From the NCBI GenBank assembly GCA_903830945.1, contig CAIKVT010000027.1, forward strand, positions 1 through 64,000: 64,000 nucleotides of DNA, in the 5' to 3' direction. This document shows, piece after piece, positions 16,454 to 24,651 of the stretch; within the stretch, counting starts at the first letter, position 1, and each line of letters begins with the position of its first letter. Position numbers and translations under genes: made by a program. Source of the stretch: an uncultured Elusimicrobia bacterium (GTDB taxonomy: Bacteria; Elusimicrobiota; Elusimicrobia; UBA1565; UBA9628). The notes below the pieces were generated by a model. It did not search any database. It was not told the DNA's origin and was given only the letters and a program-made list of their open reading frames with translations.

Positions 16454-17380
16454 ATGGCTTACTCCAAAAAAATCATCATCATCGGCTCCGGGCCGGCGGC
16501 CTATACCGCTGCCATCTACTCGGCCCGCGCCGATCTGGAACCCTTGGTCTTCGGCGGCGTGGCCTTAGGCGGCCAGCTCATGATCACGTCGGATGTGGAG
16601 AACTATCCAGGATTCGCGGAGCCGATCGCGGGCCCCGAACTCATGGAAGCTATGCGCAAACAATGCGAACGGCTGGGAGTCATAATCATACCGGAGTACG
16701 TCTCCCAGGTGGACTTAGGCCATCCGCCGTTCCATGTGGAGACCACCGAGGGGACCAGCGCCTCGGCCCAAGCGCTCGTCATCGCCACGGGCGCCAAGGC
16801 CAGGCTGCTGGGGCTTAAGTCCGAATCCAGGCTCATGGGCCACGGGGTCTCCGCCTGCGCGACCTGCGACGGATTCTTCTTCAAGGGTAAGGAGATCGTC
16901 GTGGTGGGCGGGGGGGATACCGCGCTCGAGGAAGCGACGTTTTTGACCAGGTTCGCCTCCAAGGTGACTTTAGTCCACCGCCGCGACGCCCTGCGCGCCT
17001 CGGCGGTCATGGTCGAGCGGGCGAAACGCAATCCGAAGATCGCCTATGTCTGGGACTCGGTCGTAGCCGAGGTCCTAGGCCAGGATTCGGTCACGGGCGC
17101 AAGACTGCGCAACGTGAAGACCGGCGCGGTCAGCAATTTCGCCTGTCAGGGCCTATTCGTGGCCATCGGGCACACGCCCACCACTGGGTTCTTAACCGGG
17201 CAGGTCAAGATCGACGAGAACGGATATATCGTGACCGACGGCCGCACGCGCACCTCGGTAGCCGGAGTCTTCGCTGCCGGCGACGTCATGGATCACCGTT
17301 ATCGCCAGGCGGTCACAGCCGCAGGCACCGGCTGCATGGCGGCCCTTGAAGCCGAGCGCTATCTGGCGCACCATGAATGA
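16454..17380 (+). CDS. trxB: Thioredoxin reductase
   Basis: I start at 16454 ([10 protein letters not shown]), preceded by AAGGTGG 8 nt upstream, rather than 16409, which overlaps the promoter; this gives 308 residues. NAD(P)H-dependent reduction of thioredoxin through FAD. Seen: the FAD-binding [15 protein letters not shown], the redox-active ACATCDG disulfide, the NADPH-binding [10 protein letters not shown] with HRRDALRAS, and the C-terminal FAD motif [16 protein letters not shown]. Length is typical of the low-molecular-weight family. The 3' end overlaps lipA by 8 bp, tying redox supply to lipoate genes. Confidence 0.95.
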   Translation: MAYSKKIIIIGSGPAAYTAAIYSARADLEPLVFGGVALGGQLMITSDVENYPGFAEPIAGPELMEAMRKQCERLGVIIIPEYVSQVDLGHPPFHVETTEGTSASAQALVIATGAKARLLGLKSESRLMGHGVSACATCDGFFFKGKEIVVVGGGDTALEEATFLTRFASKVTLVHRRDALRASAVMVERAKRNPKIAYVWDSVVAEVLGQDSVTGARLRNVKTGAVSNFACQGLFVAIGHTPTTGFLTGQVKIDENGYIVTDGRTRTSVAGVFAAGDVMDHRYRQAVTAAGTGCMAALEAERYLAHHE

Positions 17381-18272
17381 CGCCGCGCGCAAGCCTCTGC
17401 CTCCTTGGCTGAAAGTCTCGGTCCCCTCGGGAGAGAAGGTCTCGCGCATCCGCCGGACCTGCGCCGAACGCGGCCTTCATACGGTGTGCGCCAGCGCCCG
17501 CTGCCCCAACCTCGGAGAATGCTGGGGCGCGGGCACCGCGACCTTCATGATCCTGGGCGGCCAGTGCACGCGCGGCTGCCGGTTCTGCTCCGTGCCCTCG
17601 GCGGCCCGCCCCCCAGCTCCTGCGCCGGCGGAACCGGGACTCCTGGCACAGACCGTCGCGGAACTGGGACTGCGCTACGTGGTGCTGACCACGGTCTGCC
17701 GCGACGACCTGCCGGATCAGGGCGCAGGACACATCGCGGCCTGCATCGCAGCGGTCAAGGACCTAGCCCCGGAGATCCGGGTCGAGATCCTTCTACAGGA
17801 CTTCGCAGCCGAGCCGGCCCCTCTGCGCACGGTGCTGGCCGCAAGCCCCGACGTCATCGGCCACAATCTGGAGACCGTGGAGCGCCTCACGCCCGCGGTG
17901 CGCGACGGCCGCTGCGGCTATCGCCTCAGCCTGCAGGCCCTGGCCGCCTTGCGGGCCCTGGCGCCTAAGACTCCTCTCAAATCCTCGCTCATGCTGGGCC
18001 TGGGCGAGACCGACGACGAGGTCCTGGCCGCCCTGCGCGACCTGCGCAGCGCCGGAGTGGAGCTTGTCACCATCGGGCAGTACCTCAGGCCCACGGCTGC
18101 AAGCCGGCATGTGCCGGTCGTCCGCTACGTGACGCCAGAAGAATTCGCGGCTTGGGCCGGGCGCGCCAAGGACATGGGATTTACGCACGCCGCCTGCGGC
18201 CCGTTCGTGCGCAGTTCCTATCACGCGGCCGAAGCCTTTACAGCCGGCCTGCTCGGCGTTAGAATACATTAG
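17373..18272 (+). CDS. lipA: Lipoyl synthase
   Basis: 299 residues from the ATG at 17373 inside the end of trxB; the ORF-track TTG at 17346 is unlikely. A radical SAM enzyme that inserts two sulfurs into protein-bound octanoyl groups. Both cluster motifs are present: the auxiliary-cluster [13 protein letters not shown] and the radical [13 protein letters not shown]. The closing family motif RSSYHA is also there. It is followed after 8 bp by dihydrolipoamide dehydrogenase and then lipB, so it is part of a lipoate synthesis and use operon. Confidence 0.96.
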   Translation: MNDAARKPLPPWLKVSVPSGEKVSRIRRTCAERGLHTVCASARCPNLGECWGAGTATFMILGGQCTRGCRFCSVPSAARPPAPAPAEPGLLAQTVAELGLRYVVLTTVCRDDLPDQGAGHIAACIAAVKDLAPEIRVEILLQDFAAEPAPLRTVLAASPDVIGHNLETVERLTPAVRDGRCGYRLSLQALAALRALAPKTPLKSSLMLGLGETDDEVLAALRDLRSAGVELVTIGQYLRPTAASRHVPVVRYVTPEEFAAWAGRAKDMGFTHAACGPFVRSSYHAAEAFTAGLLGVRIH

Positions 18273-18280
18273 GAGACCCT

Positions 18281-19687
18281 ATGGCCATGGAAACCGAGGT
18301 ACTCGTCATCGGCGCCGGACCGGGCGGTTATGTCGCCGCACTGAAGCTCGGCAAGCTCGGCAAGAAGACTTTACTCGTGGAGAAGGACCGGCTGGGCGGA
18401 GTCTGCCTCAACAGCGGCTGCATCCCGTCCAAAGCCATGATCCACATCGCCAGCCAAGTGCACAAGCTGCGCAAGGCCAAGGCCCAGGGCCTGGAGGCTC
18501 CGGACCTGCGCCTGACCTGGTCCAAGGTGGTGGACTGGAAAGACCTCATGGTCCAAGGCTTGAACCGGGGCATCGCCACCTTGGAGAAGGGCAACAACGT
18601 CGTGGTGATGTCTGGTGCGGTCAAGCTCACGGCCGCGCATGAGGCGGAGGTGACGACGCCGACCGGCAAGAACACGGTCTCTTTCCAGCAGGCGATCGTC
18701 GTGACAGGCTCGCATCCCATCTCGATTGCCGGCTTCGGCTTCGACGGGGCCAATGTCCTGAGTTCGACAGACGCTTTGGCCTTGCGCGAGGTCCCGGGAC
18801 GGCTCCTGGTCATCGGCGGGGGCATCATCGGCCTGGAACTGGGCACCGTCTTCGCCAAGCTGGGCGCGCAGGTGACGGTGGTGGAGTTCCTGCCCCAGGT
18901 GCTGACCGGGGTGGAGGCAGACCTGGCCGCGCCGGTGACTCGGAACCTGCAGAGACTGGGGGTCACGGTCTGGACGAGTTCCAAGGCCAAGAGTTTCAAG
19001 GCCGCGACGGGCGGGCTGGAGGTCTCGGTCGAGACGCCGGAAGGCAACAAGCTCATGGAGACGGATAAGATTCTGGTCTGCGTGGGGCGGGCGATCAACA
19101 CCAGGGACTTGGGACTGGAGGCCTTGGGCATCGTCTGCGACCCGAAGGGCCATATCGTGGTCAACCAGAATTACCAGACCAAGCAGCCGCACATCTACGC
19201 GGTGGGAGATGTCATCGGCCCGCCTTACCTGGCGCACAAAGCTTCTCGCGAGGGAGTGCTGGCGGCCCTGCATATCGCAGGCCAGCCGGTGGAGCCGCGC
19301 GGCGCCATCCCGGCGGCCATCTTCACGGATCCCGAGATCGCGGCAGTGGGCGAGACCGAGAGCGAGGCGCGGGCCCGCGGGGCCGAGGTGATCACAGGGC
19401 GCTTCCCGTTCTCGGCGCTGGGCAAGGCTCAGGCGATGCGCGAGACCGAAGGTTTCGTAAGAATCGTAGCGGATAAGTCATCGCACAAGGTTCTGGGCGG
19501 GGCGATCGTGGGGCCGGAAGCCGCAGACCTTATCGGCGAGCTGTGCTTGGCGGTCAAGGTCGGAGCGACGCTGGAGGACCTGGGCTCGACCGTGCATCCT
19601 CATCCGACCTTGAGCGAGGCGATCTCGGAAGCCGCCGAAGCCTGTCTGGGCCAAGCCTTACACATCCTAACACCGAGCCAGGTGTAG
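18281..19687 (+). CDS. lpdA: Dihydrolipoamide dehydrogenase (E3)
   Basis: 468 residues. FAD-dependent E3 of 2-oxoacid dehydrogenase or glycine cleavage complexes. Shows GAGPGGYVAALKLGKLG for FAD, the redox disulfide GGVCLNSGCIPSK, the NAD-binding GGGIIGLELG, and the C-terminal dimer-interface HPHPTLSE with its catalytic His. AGGAGA lies 7 nt upstream of the ATG. No E1 or E2 gene is in the window, so the partner complex is encoded elsewhere. Its place between lipA and lipB is functional clustering. Confidence 0.96.
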   Translation: MAMETEVLVIGAGPGGYVAALKLGKLGKKTLLVEKDRLGGVCLNSGCIPSKAMIHIASQVHKLRKAKAQGLEAPDLRLTWSKVVDWKDLMVQGLNRGIATLEKGNNVVVMSGAVKLTAAHEAEVTTPTGKNTVSFQQAIVVTGSHPISIAGFGFDGANVLSSTDALALREVPGRLLVIGGGIIGLELGTVFAKLGAQVTVVEFLPQVLTGVEADLAAPVTRNLQRLGVTVWTSSKAKSFKAATGGLEVSVETPEGNKLMETDKILVCVGRAINTRDLGLEALGIVCDPKGHIVVNQNYQTKQPHIYAVGDVIGPPYLAHKASREGVLAALHIAGQPVEPRGAIPAAIFTDPEIAAVGETESEARARGAEVITGRFPFSALGKAQAMRETEGFVRIVADKSSHKVLGGAIVGPEAADLIGELCLAVKVGATLEDLGSTVHPHPTLSEAISEAAEACLGQALHILTPSQV

Positions 19688-19688
19688 G

Positions 19689-20282
19689 ATGCTGGTCCGA
19701 CACCTCGGGCTGAAGACGTATTCCGAGGTGATGGCTCTGCAGTTCACGTTGCTGCGGCGCCGGGCCTTGGGAGAGGCGCCGGACACGCTCCTGCTGGCTC
19801 AGCATCCTTCGATCTACACTCGGGGAGTGGACAGCCGGCAGAAACCCGGCCATAAGCTGCCGTATCCCCTACGCACAGTGGACCGAGAGGGAGGACTTTT
19901 CTATCACGGTCCGGGGCAGCTGGCAGGCTATCCGGTCTTCGATCTGGGCGAGCGTGGCCTGACTCTGAGAGGCTATCAAAGATCCCTGGAGGGCGTGCTC
20001 ATGGAAGCCCTGCTGCCCTTGGGGGTGAAGGCTGTGCGCCGCAAGGGGTCGGTAGGGCTATGGGTGCAGGGACGCAAGCTGGTGTTCATAGGCGTGGCCG
20101 CCCAGAAACGGATCAGTTGCCATGGCTTCGCGCTCAACATCAACTGCGATCTGACGCCGTTCCACCACATCACGCCGCGCTCCGGGCCGAAGTGGACCTC
20201 GCTGGCCGAGCTGCTGGGCAAGCCGCAGGATGAGACCGCCGTGGCCAAAGCCGTGGCCGAGGCCTTCTTGCGGTATTTTTAG
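19689..20282 (+). CDS. lipB: LipB-family octanoyltransferase lacking the usual catalytic Cys
   Basis: 197 residues, starting 2 nt after the lpdA stop. The family signature EGGLFYHGPGQLAGYP is present, as is the catalytic Lys region GRKLVFIGV and HGFALNIN. Known LipB enzymes carry the nucleophile in a P-C-G motif (INPCG in E. coli). Here the aligned sequence reads ITPRSGPK, with Arg at the Cys position. Other Cys residues occur nearby (RISCHG, NINCDL). It may use a relocated nucleophile, a different mechanism, or be impaired. The operon position makes the octanoyl or lipoyl transfer role very likely. Confidence 0.88.
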   Translation: MLVRHLGLKTYSEVMALQFTLLRRRALGEAPDTLLLAQHPSIYTRGVDSRQKPGHKLPYPLRTVDREGGLFYHGPGQLAGYPVFDLGERGLTLRGYQRSLEGVLMEALLPLGVKAVRRKGSVGLWVQGRKLVFIGVAAQKRISCHGFALNINCDLTPFHHITPRSGPKWTSLAELLGKPQDETAVAKAVAEAFLRYF

Positions 20283-20289
20283 GGGCTTC

Positions 20290-20880
20290 CTACCTTTCAT
20301 CCGCAGCCTTGGGCCGGCGAGCGCGTGAGCGGATGGCGCGCCGCTTGACCTTGGCTGGCGGGGTAAAGCCGACGACTGGCCTGAACTCGGGGGCTGGCTG
20401 AGGCGACGGGAGCTGGGGAACGGTCTCTATGAGGGCGGCGATATCCTGGTCGTGGGCGTCGAGGCGGTGCTCATGCTCGGTGACCAGGGCCGCGAGACCG
20501 CGGTCTTCGGCGATGAGCTCACGCAGGCGGTCGAAGACGCGCATGATGGCGATATTGACTTGTATGGCGCGCTCGCTGTTGAGGACGAAGGAGAGCATGG
20601 CCACCCCCAGGCTGGTGAAGACGTAGGGACGTTTTCGCAGGCCCATCCTAATGTCAGAATTGGAAATCCCAATTTGGGATTTCCAATTTGTCAGCTCTTG
20701 TGGCGTCAACTGGAGCATAAAGTCTTTCGGGAAACGCGTCGGATGGCGTTTGACCGCCCGGTTAATGATCCTAGTCTCTACGCCGTATAGCGCGGCCAGG
20801 TCCCGGTCCAGCATGACCGGCTTGCCCCGGATGTGGTAGATGCGGCGTTCGATGAAGCCGGTGGCGACGAGTTCGTTCAT
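20290..20880 (-). CDS. ORF6N-domain DNA-binding protein
   Basis: 196 residues from the ATG at 20880 (GGGGTG about 6 nt upstream). Residues about 5-105 match the ORF6N domain (IYHIRGKPVMLDRDLAALYGV, RFPKDFMLQLTPQEL, YVFTSLGVAMLSFVLNSERA) found in phage and mobile-element regulators. The C-terminus is a basic, Pro-rich tail. Inside the domain the DNA forms a perfect 14-bp inverted repeat. It is an orphan next to operonic housekeeping genes, tail-to-tail with lipB, and may be a phage-derived remnant that is still intact. Target unknown. Confidence 0.85.
   Translation of the reverse strand: MNELVATGFIERRIYHIRGKPVMLDRDLAALYGVETRIINRAVKRHPTRFPKDFMLQLTPQELTNWKSQIGISNSDIRMGLRKRPYVFTSLGVAMLSFVLNSERAIQVNIAIMRVFDRLRELIAEDRGLAALVTEHEHRLDAHDQDIAALIETVPQLPSPQPAPEFRPVVGFTPPAKVKRRAIRSRARRPKAADER
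20658..20688. repeat. Perfect inverted repeat inside the ORF6N gene
   Basis: AATTGGAAATCCCA, a 3-nt loop, then TGGGATTTCCAATT. It is AT-rich relative to its surroundings and encodes the NWKSQIGISNS part of the domain. Confidence 0.85.
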
Positions 20881-20950
20881 GGTGGGCACCCCCCACAATA
20901 CATACGACGTGGAGGCGAAAAAGTTCCTTGCGCGGCCTGGTTCTCGTTGA

Positions 20951-20962
20951 CCTCACGTGAGG
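20951..20962. promoter_or_regulatory. 12-bp perfect palindrome, possible operator
   Basis: CCTCACGTGAGG, 71 bp upstream of the ORF6N start, in the 302-bp gap before serC. A dimeric regulator could bind it; none is identified. Confidence 0.3.
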
Positions 20963-20972
20963 ATAGCAGCAT

Positions 20973-21070
20973 CGTGGGGAGATCAACGGCCTGCTCTGGC
21001 AGATGGATGCCGAGATCCCGTTCACCAGCTTCATCGATTGGAACCAGCGACTCAGATCGCGGCGCGGCTG
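20973..21070 (+). pseudogene. Possible remnant of a protein-coding C-terminus
   Basis: One frame reads GEINGLLWQMDAEIPFTSF through FIDWNQRLRSRRG to a TGA, with protein-like composition. Stops (TGA, TAG) just upstream cut it from any start. I do not recognise the family. It could equally be chance. Confidence 0.22.
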
Positions 21071-21092
21071 ATCAGCCCAGATCTCGCGCCGC
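21059..21092. other. GC-rich stem-loop upstream of serC
   Basis: GCGGCGCG pairs with CGCGCCGC around an 18-nt loop that contains GCTGATCAGC. There is no T-tract. It may be a structural relic or an end of transcription for the remnant before it. Confidence 0.35.
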
Positions 21093-21123
21093 ACCCAGGC
21101 ATTTCAAAAACCACCCCCACACA

Positions 21124-21168
21124 TGATATTATAGCCACACGCACCCCCCACCACCCGAAGGGGGGGAA
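21124..21168 (+). promoter_or_regulatory. serC promoter and leader hairpin
   Basis: TGATATTAT (extended -10) at 21124-21132, then a C-run/G-run hairpin (CCCCCC ... GGGGGG) at 21144-21166, then AAGGAG before the ATG at 21183. Confidence 0.4.
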
Positions 21169-21182
21169 TAAGGAGACCACCC

Positions 21183-22361
21183 ATGCAAAAGCCCACTTTA
21201 AAACCCAAGTGCCCCAATTTCTCTTCCGGCCCCTGCGCCAAGCGCCCCGGCTGGACCGTCGACGCACTCAAGAACGCACTCGTCGGCAGGTCGCACCGGT
21301 CCAAGGAAGGCAAGGCCCGCCTCAATGAGGTCTCGGAAAGGATGAAGCGCGTCCTCAGACTGCCCGCCGACTACCGCATCGGCGTAGTCGCCGGCTCCGA
21401 CACCGGCGCCGTCGAACTCGCCCTGTGGACACTCCTCGGTCCCAAGCCCGTCGACATCTTCGGCTGGGAGTCCTTCGGCAAAGGCTGGATCACCGACGTC
21501 GTCAAATACCTCAAGCTCCCCAACGTCCGTGAATTCAAAGCCGACTACGGCAAGATCCCGGACCTCAGCAAGGCCGACCCGAAGCACGACATCATCTTCA
21601 CATCCAACGGAACCACCTCCGGCGTCAAGGTCCCCAACCTCGACTGGATCGCCGCGGACCGCGAAGGCCTCAGCATCTGCGACGCCACCTCCGGCATCTT
21701 CGCCATGGAGCTCGACTTCACCAAACTCGACGTCGTCACCTTCTCCTGGCAGAAGGTCCTCGGCGGCGAAGCCGCCCACGGCGTCATCATCCTCTCGCCC
21801 CGGGCCGTCAAGCGCATGGAGGAAAACGACGCCAAGGTCGCCTGGCCCCTGCCCAAGATCTTCCGCCTGGTCGCCGAAGGCAAGCTTAAGCCCGGCGAGC
21901 TCGAATACAACACGGTCAACACCCCATCGATGCTATGCGTGGAGGACGCCATCGACGCCCTCAAATGGGCCGAAGCCATCGGCGGCTGCAAAGCCCTGGT
22001 CGCCCGCTCCAACGCCAACCTCACCACCCTGGAGCGATGGGTCGAAAAGGCCGGCTGGATCGCCTTTTTGGCCGAGACCAAGGCCATCCGCTCCAACACC
22101 TCCGTCTGCTTCAAGATCACCGCGGACTGGTTCACCAAGCTCCCCGACGAGGAGAAAGCCAAGGCCGCCAAGAAGATCACTTCCATGCTGGACAAGGAAG
22201 GCGTCGCCCACGACATCAATTCTTATGGGAAGGCCCCCGCGGGCATCCGCATCTGGTGCGGCGCCACCGTGGAAGCCTCCGACGTCGAAGCCCTCACCCA
22301 CTGGCTGGATTGGGCTTATGAAGCAGTCTCGACGGAATACACCAAGGAGATAGCGAAATGA
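21183..22361 (+). CDS. serC: Phosphoserine aminotransferase
   Basis: 392 residues, class V aminotransferase fold. PLP enzyme making 3-phosphoserine from 3-phosphohydroxypyruvate and glutamate. Seen: the opening [13 protein letters not shown], the cofactor region [12 protein letters not shown], and the PLP Lys in [14 protein letters not shown]. The long form resembles the alphaproteobacterial/archaeal-type SerC rather than the shorter E. coli type. Strong AAGGAG site 8 nt upstream. The stop overlaps the start of serA (ATGATGA), so serine synthesis genes are coupled. Confidence 0.95.
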   Translation: MQKPTLKPKCPNFSSGPCAKRPGWTVDALKNALVGRSHRSKEGKARLNEVSERMKRVLRLPADYRIGVVAGSDTGAVELALWTLLGPKPVDIFGWESFGKGWITDVVKYLKLPNVREFKADYGKIPDLSKADPKHDIIFTSNGTTSGVKVPNLDWIAADREGLSICDATSGIFAMELDFTKLDVVTFSWQKVLGGEAAHGVIILSPRAVKRMEENDAKVAWPLPKIFRLVAEGKLKPGELEYNTVNTPSMLCVEDAIDALKWAEAIGGCKALVARSNANLTTLERWVEKAGWIAFLAETKAIRSNTSVCFKITADWFTKLPDEEKAKAAKKITSMLDKEGVAHDINSYGKAPAGIRIWCGATVEASDVEALTHWLDWAYEAVSTEYTKEIAK

Positions 22362-23308
22362 TGAAAGTCCTGATCGCCGACAAAGCCGACTCAATCTGCG
22401 AGAAGATCCTAAAGGAAAAAGGCCTTGAGCCCGTCAACAAACCCGGCATGAAGCCGGAAGAGCTCAAAGCCTGCATCGGCGACTATGAAGCCATCATCGT
22501 ACGCTCGGCCACCACACTCACCGCCGACCTCGTCAATGCCGCGGCCAAGCTCAAGGCCGTGGCCCGCGCCGGCAGCGGCGTCGACAATATCGACGTGCCG
22601 GCCTGCACCGCCAAGCGCGTGGTCGTCATGAACACGCCCTTCGGCAACACCGTCTCCACCGCGGAGCACGCCGTGGCCATGATGATGGCCCTGGCCCGCC
22701 ACATCCCCCAGGCCAACGCCTCCACCCACGCCGGCAAGTGGGAAAAGAAGAAGTTTGAAGGCGTCGAGCTTACGGGCAAGACCCTCGGCGTCATCGGCTG
22801 CGGCAACATCGGCGCCGTGGTCGCCGACCGGGCTTTGGGCCTCAAGATGAAAGTGCTGGCCTTCGACCCAGCCCTGACCCCGGAACGAGCCAAACAGCTC
22901 GGAGTCCAGACGGCCAGCCTCGACGAGCTTTACGCGAAGTCAGACTTCATCACCTACCACGTGGTCATGCTGCCCGCCACCAAGGGCATGCTCAACAAGG
23001 CGGCCATCGCCAAGATGAAGAAAGGAGTGCGCATCATCAACTGCGCGCGCGGCGGCGTCATGATCGAGGCCGACATCAAGGAGGCCCTGCAGAGCGGCCA
23101 GATCGCGGGACTGGCCTGCGACGTCTACGTCAAGGAGCCGGCCACCGAGCACATCTTCTTCGGCATGGAGAACGTGGTCGCCACGCCGCACATCGCGGCC
23201 TCCACCAAGGACGCCCAGGTCACCGTGGCGCGGCAGGCCGCCGAGCAGATCGCCGACTACCTGCTCGCGGGTAAGAAGACCAACGCCGTCAACGGCAAAG
23301 ACCTATAA
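22358..23308 (+). CDS. serA: D-3-phosphoglycerate dehydrogenase (short form)
   Basis: 316 residues. Catalyses the first step of serine synthesis with NAD. Substrate domain [11 protein letters not shown] and GSGVDNID; the nucleotide-binding [31 protein letters not shown]; the catalytic His in TPHIAAST. The C-terminal ACT and intervening domains of E. coli SerA are absent, so it should not be serine-inhibited through ACT. Two in-frame ATG codons (22358 and 22361) are possible starts. The operon continues with DUF1015 after 2 bp. Confidence 0.94.
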   Translation: MMKVLIADKADSICEKILKEKGLEPVNKPGMKPEELKACIGDYEAIIVRSATTLTADLVNAAAKLKAVARAGSGVDNIDVPACTAKRVVVMNTPFGNTVSTAEHAVAMMMALARHIPQANASTHAGKWEKKKFEGVELTGKTLGVIGCGNIGAVVADRALGLKMKVLAFDPALTPERAKQLGVQTASLDELYAKSDFITYHVVMLPATKGMLNKAAIAKMKKGVRIINCARGGVMIEADIKEALQSGQIAGLACDVYVKEPATEHIFFGMENVVATPHIAASTKDAQVTVARQAAEQIADYLLAGKKTNAVNGKDL

Positions 23309-23310
23309 CG

Positions 23311-24645
23311 ATGTCCATGTTCTTCGCCGACATCGGGCTGCAGGTGCCGACCGTGCTTCTGCCCGCGCCAGCGGTGAACCTCAAGAAATGGGCGGTGGTG
23401 GCCTGCGACCAGTACACATCAGAGCCCGCGTATTGGAAGCGGGTTCGAAAATTCGCGGGCTCAGCCCCCTCCACGCTCAGCATCATACTGCCCGAGATAT
23501 GCCTGGAGTCTCCGCGTATGGCGAAGATGATCGCAAACATCAACAGGATCATGCGCCGATACGTGGACGAAGGGGTCTTGCAAGAGCAGCGGCCGGGGCT
23601 CGTGCTCATAGACAGAAAGACTGTGCATGCCAAGTCCCGCAAAGGAATGGTCGCGGCACTGGACCTGGAGAAGTACGACTTCAGAAAGGGCTCGCAGACC
23701 CTCATCCGCGCCACGGAAGGGACGATCCTCGAACGCATCCCGCCCCGCGTGAAGATCCGCAAGAACGCCTCGCTGGAGCTTCCTCATATCATGGTCCTTA
23801 TCGACGATCCGGACAAGACTGTGATCGAGCCTCTCTTCAAGAAGCGGCCGTCCAAGCTCTATGATACTGCCCTCATGCAAGGCTCGGGGCATGTCGCGGG
23901 CTATCTCATAGACGACGCGGCGGCGATCGACCGCGTGCACAAAAATCTCGCCAGGCTCGCGGACCGCGGCCGATTCGCGAAGAAGTACGGCGCCCGGGGC
24001 AAGGGCGTCCTGCTCTATGCCATGGGCGACGGAAATCACAGCCTCGCGACGGCCAAAACCATCTGGGAGACATTAAAGTCCCGGGCCAAGGACAAGAAAG
24101 CCGTCATGCACCATCCGGCGCGCTTCGCGCTCGTGGAGCTCGTCAACGTCCATGACGACGGGCTCAAGTTCGAGCCGATCCACCGCGTGGTCTTCAACAC
24201 GGATGCGGCCGCGATGCTCAAAGCGATGGAATCCTTCTTCGCGCGGCGTTTCTCCGTGCGCACCATGAAAGACCGCAAGAGCGCCCTCCAAACGGCCCGA
24301 AACTGCAAAGGTCCATGCCACTGCATCCCGTTCTCGACCAGCAAGACTTTCGGCGTCATCAGCATATGCCAACCGAAGCTGACCCTGGAAGTCGCCACCC
24401 TCCAGTCCTTCCTAGACAGATACCTGGCGTCGGAGAAGCGAGCCAAGATAGACTACATCCACGGCGACGAAGTCGTCGAGTCGCTCTCGGCCAAGCCCGG
24501 CGCCATCGGCTTCTATCTGCCGCCGATGGACAAGAGCGACCTCTTCAAGACCGTCATCCACGACGGCGCTCTGCCGCGCAAGACATTCTCGATGGGAGAG
24601 GCCAGCGAAAAAAGGTTCTACCTGGAGTGCCGGAAGATCGCCTAG
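23311..24645 (+). CDS. DUF1015 family protein
   Basis: 444 residues, soluble. Recognised by its family pattern: LPAPAVNLKKWAVVACDQYT near the start and MGDGNHSLATAKTIWETLK near residue 230, plus the HPARFALVELVNVHDDGL region. The biochemical function is not established. In other bacteria the gene commonly lies beside serA and serC, and here it is third in that operon with a 2-bp gap, so a role in serine or phosphoserine metabolism is plausible. No signal peptide or TM. Six bp separate it from msbA, so the operon may continue. Confidence 0.85.
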   Translation: MSMFFADIGLQVPTVLLPAPAVNLKKWAVVACDQYTSEPAYWKRVRKFAGSAPSTLSIILPEICLESPRMAKMIANINRIMRRYVDEGVLQEQRPGLVLIDRKTVHAKSRKGMVAALDLEKYDFRKGSQTLIRATEGTILERIPPRVKIRKNASLELPHIMVLIDDPDKTVIEPLFKKRPSKLYDTALMQGSGHVAGYLIDDAAAIDRVHKNLARLADRGRFAKKYGARGKGVLLYAMGDGNHSLATAKTIWETLKSRAKDKKAVMHHPARFALVELVNVHDDGLKFEPIHRVVFNTDAAAMLKAMESFFARRFSVRTMKDRKSALQTARNCKGPCHCIPFSTSKTFGVISICQPKLTLEVATLQSFLDRYLASEKRAKIDYIHGDEVVESLSAKPGAIGFYLPPMDKSDLFKTVIHDGALPRKTFSMGEASEKRFYLECRKIA

Positions 24646-24651
24646 CACCAC

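Noticed and set aside
20833-21126. 97-residue plus-strand ORF in the 20.9-21.1 kb gap
   Set aside because: Composition is Arg/Ser-rich and it starts inside the ORF6N gene. The more protein-like frame is a different one (20973-21070).
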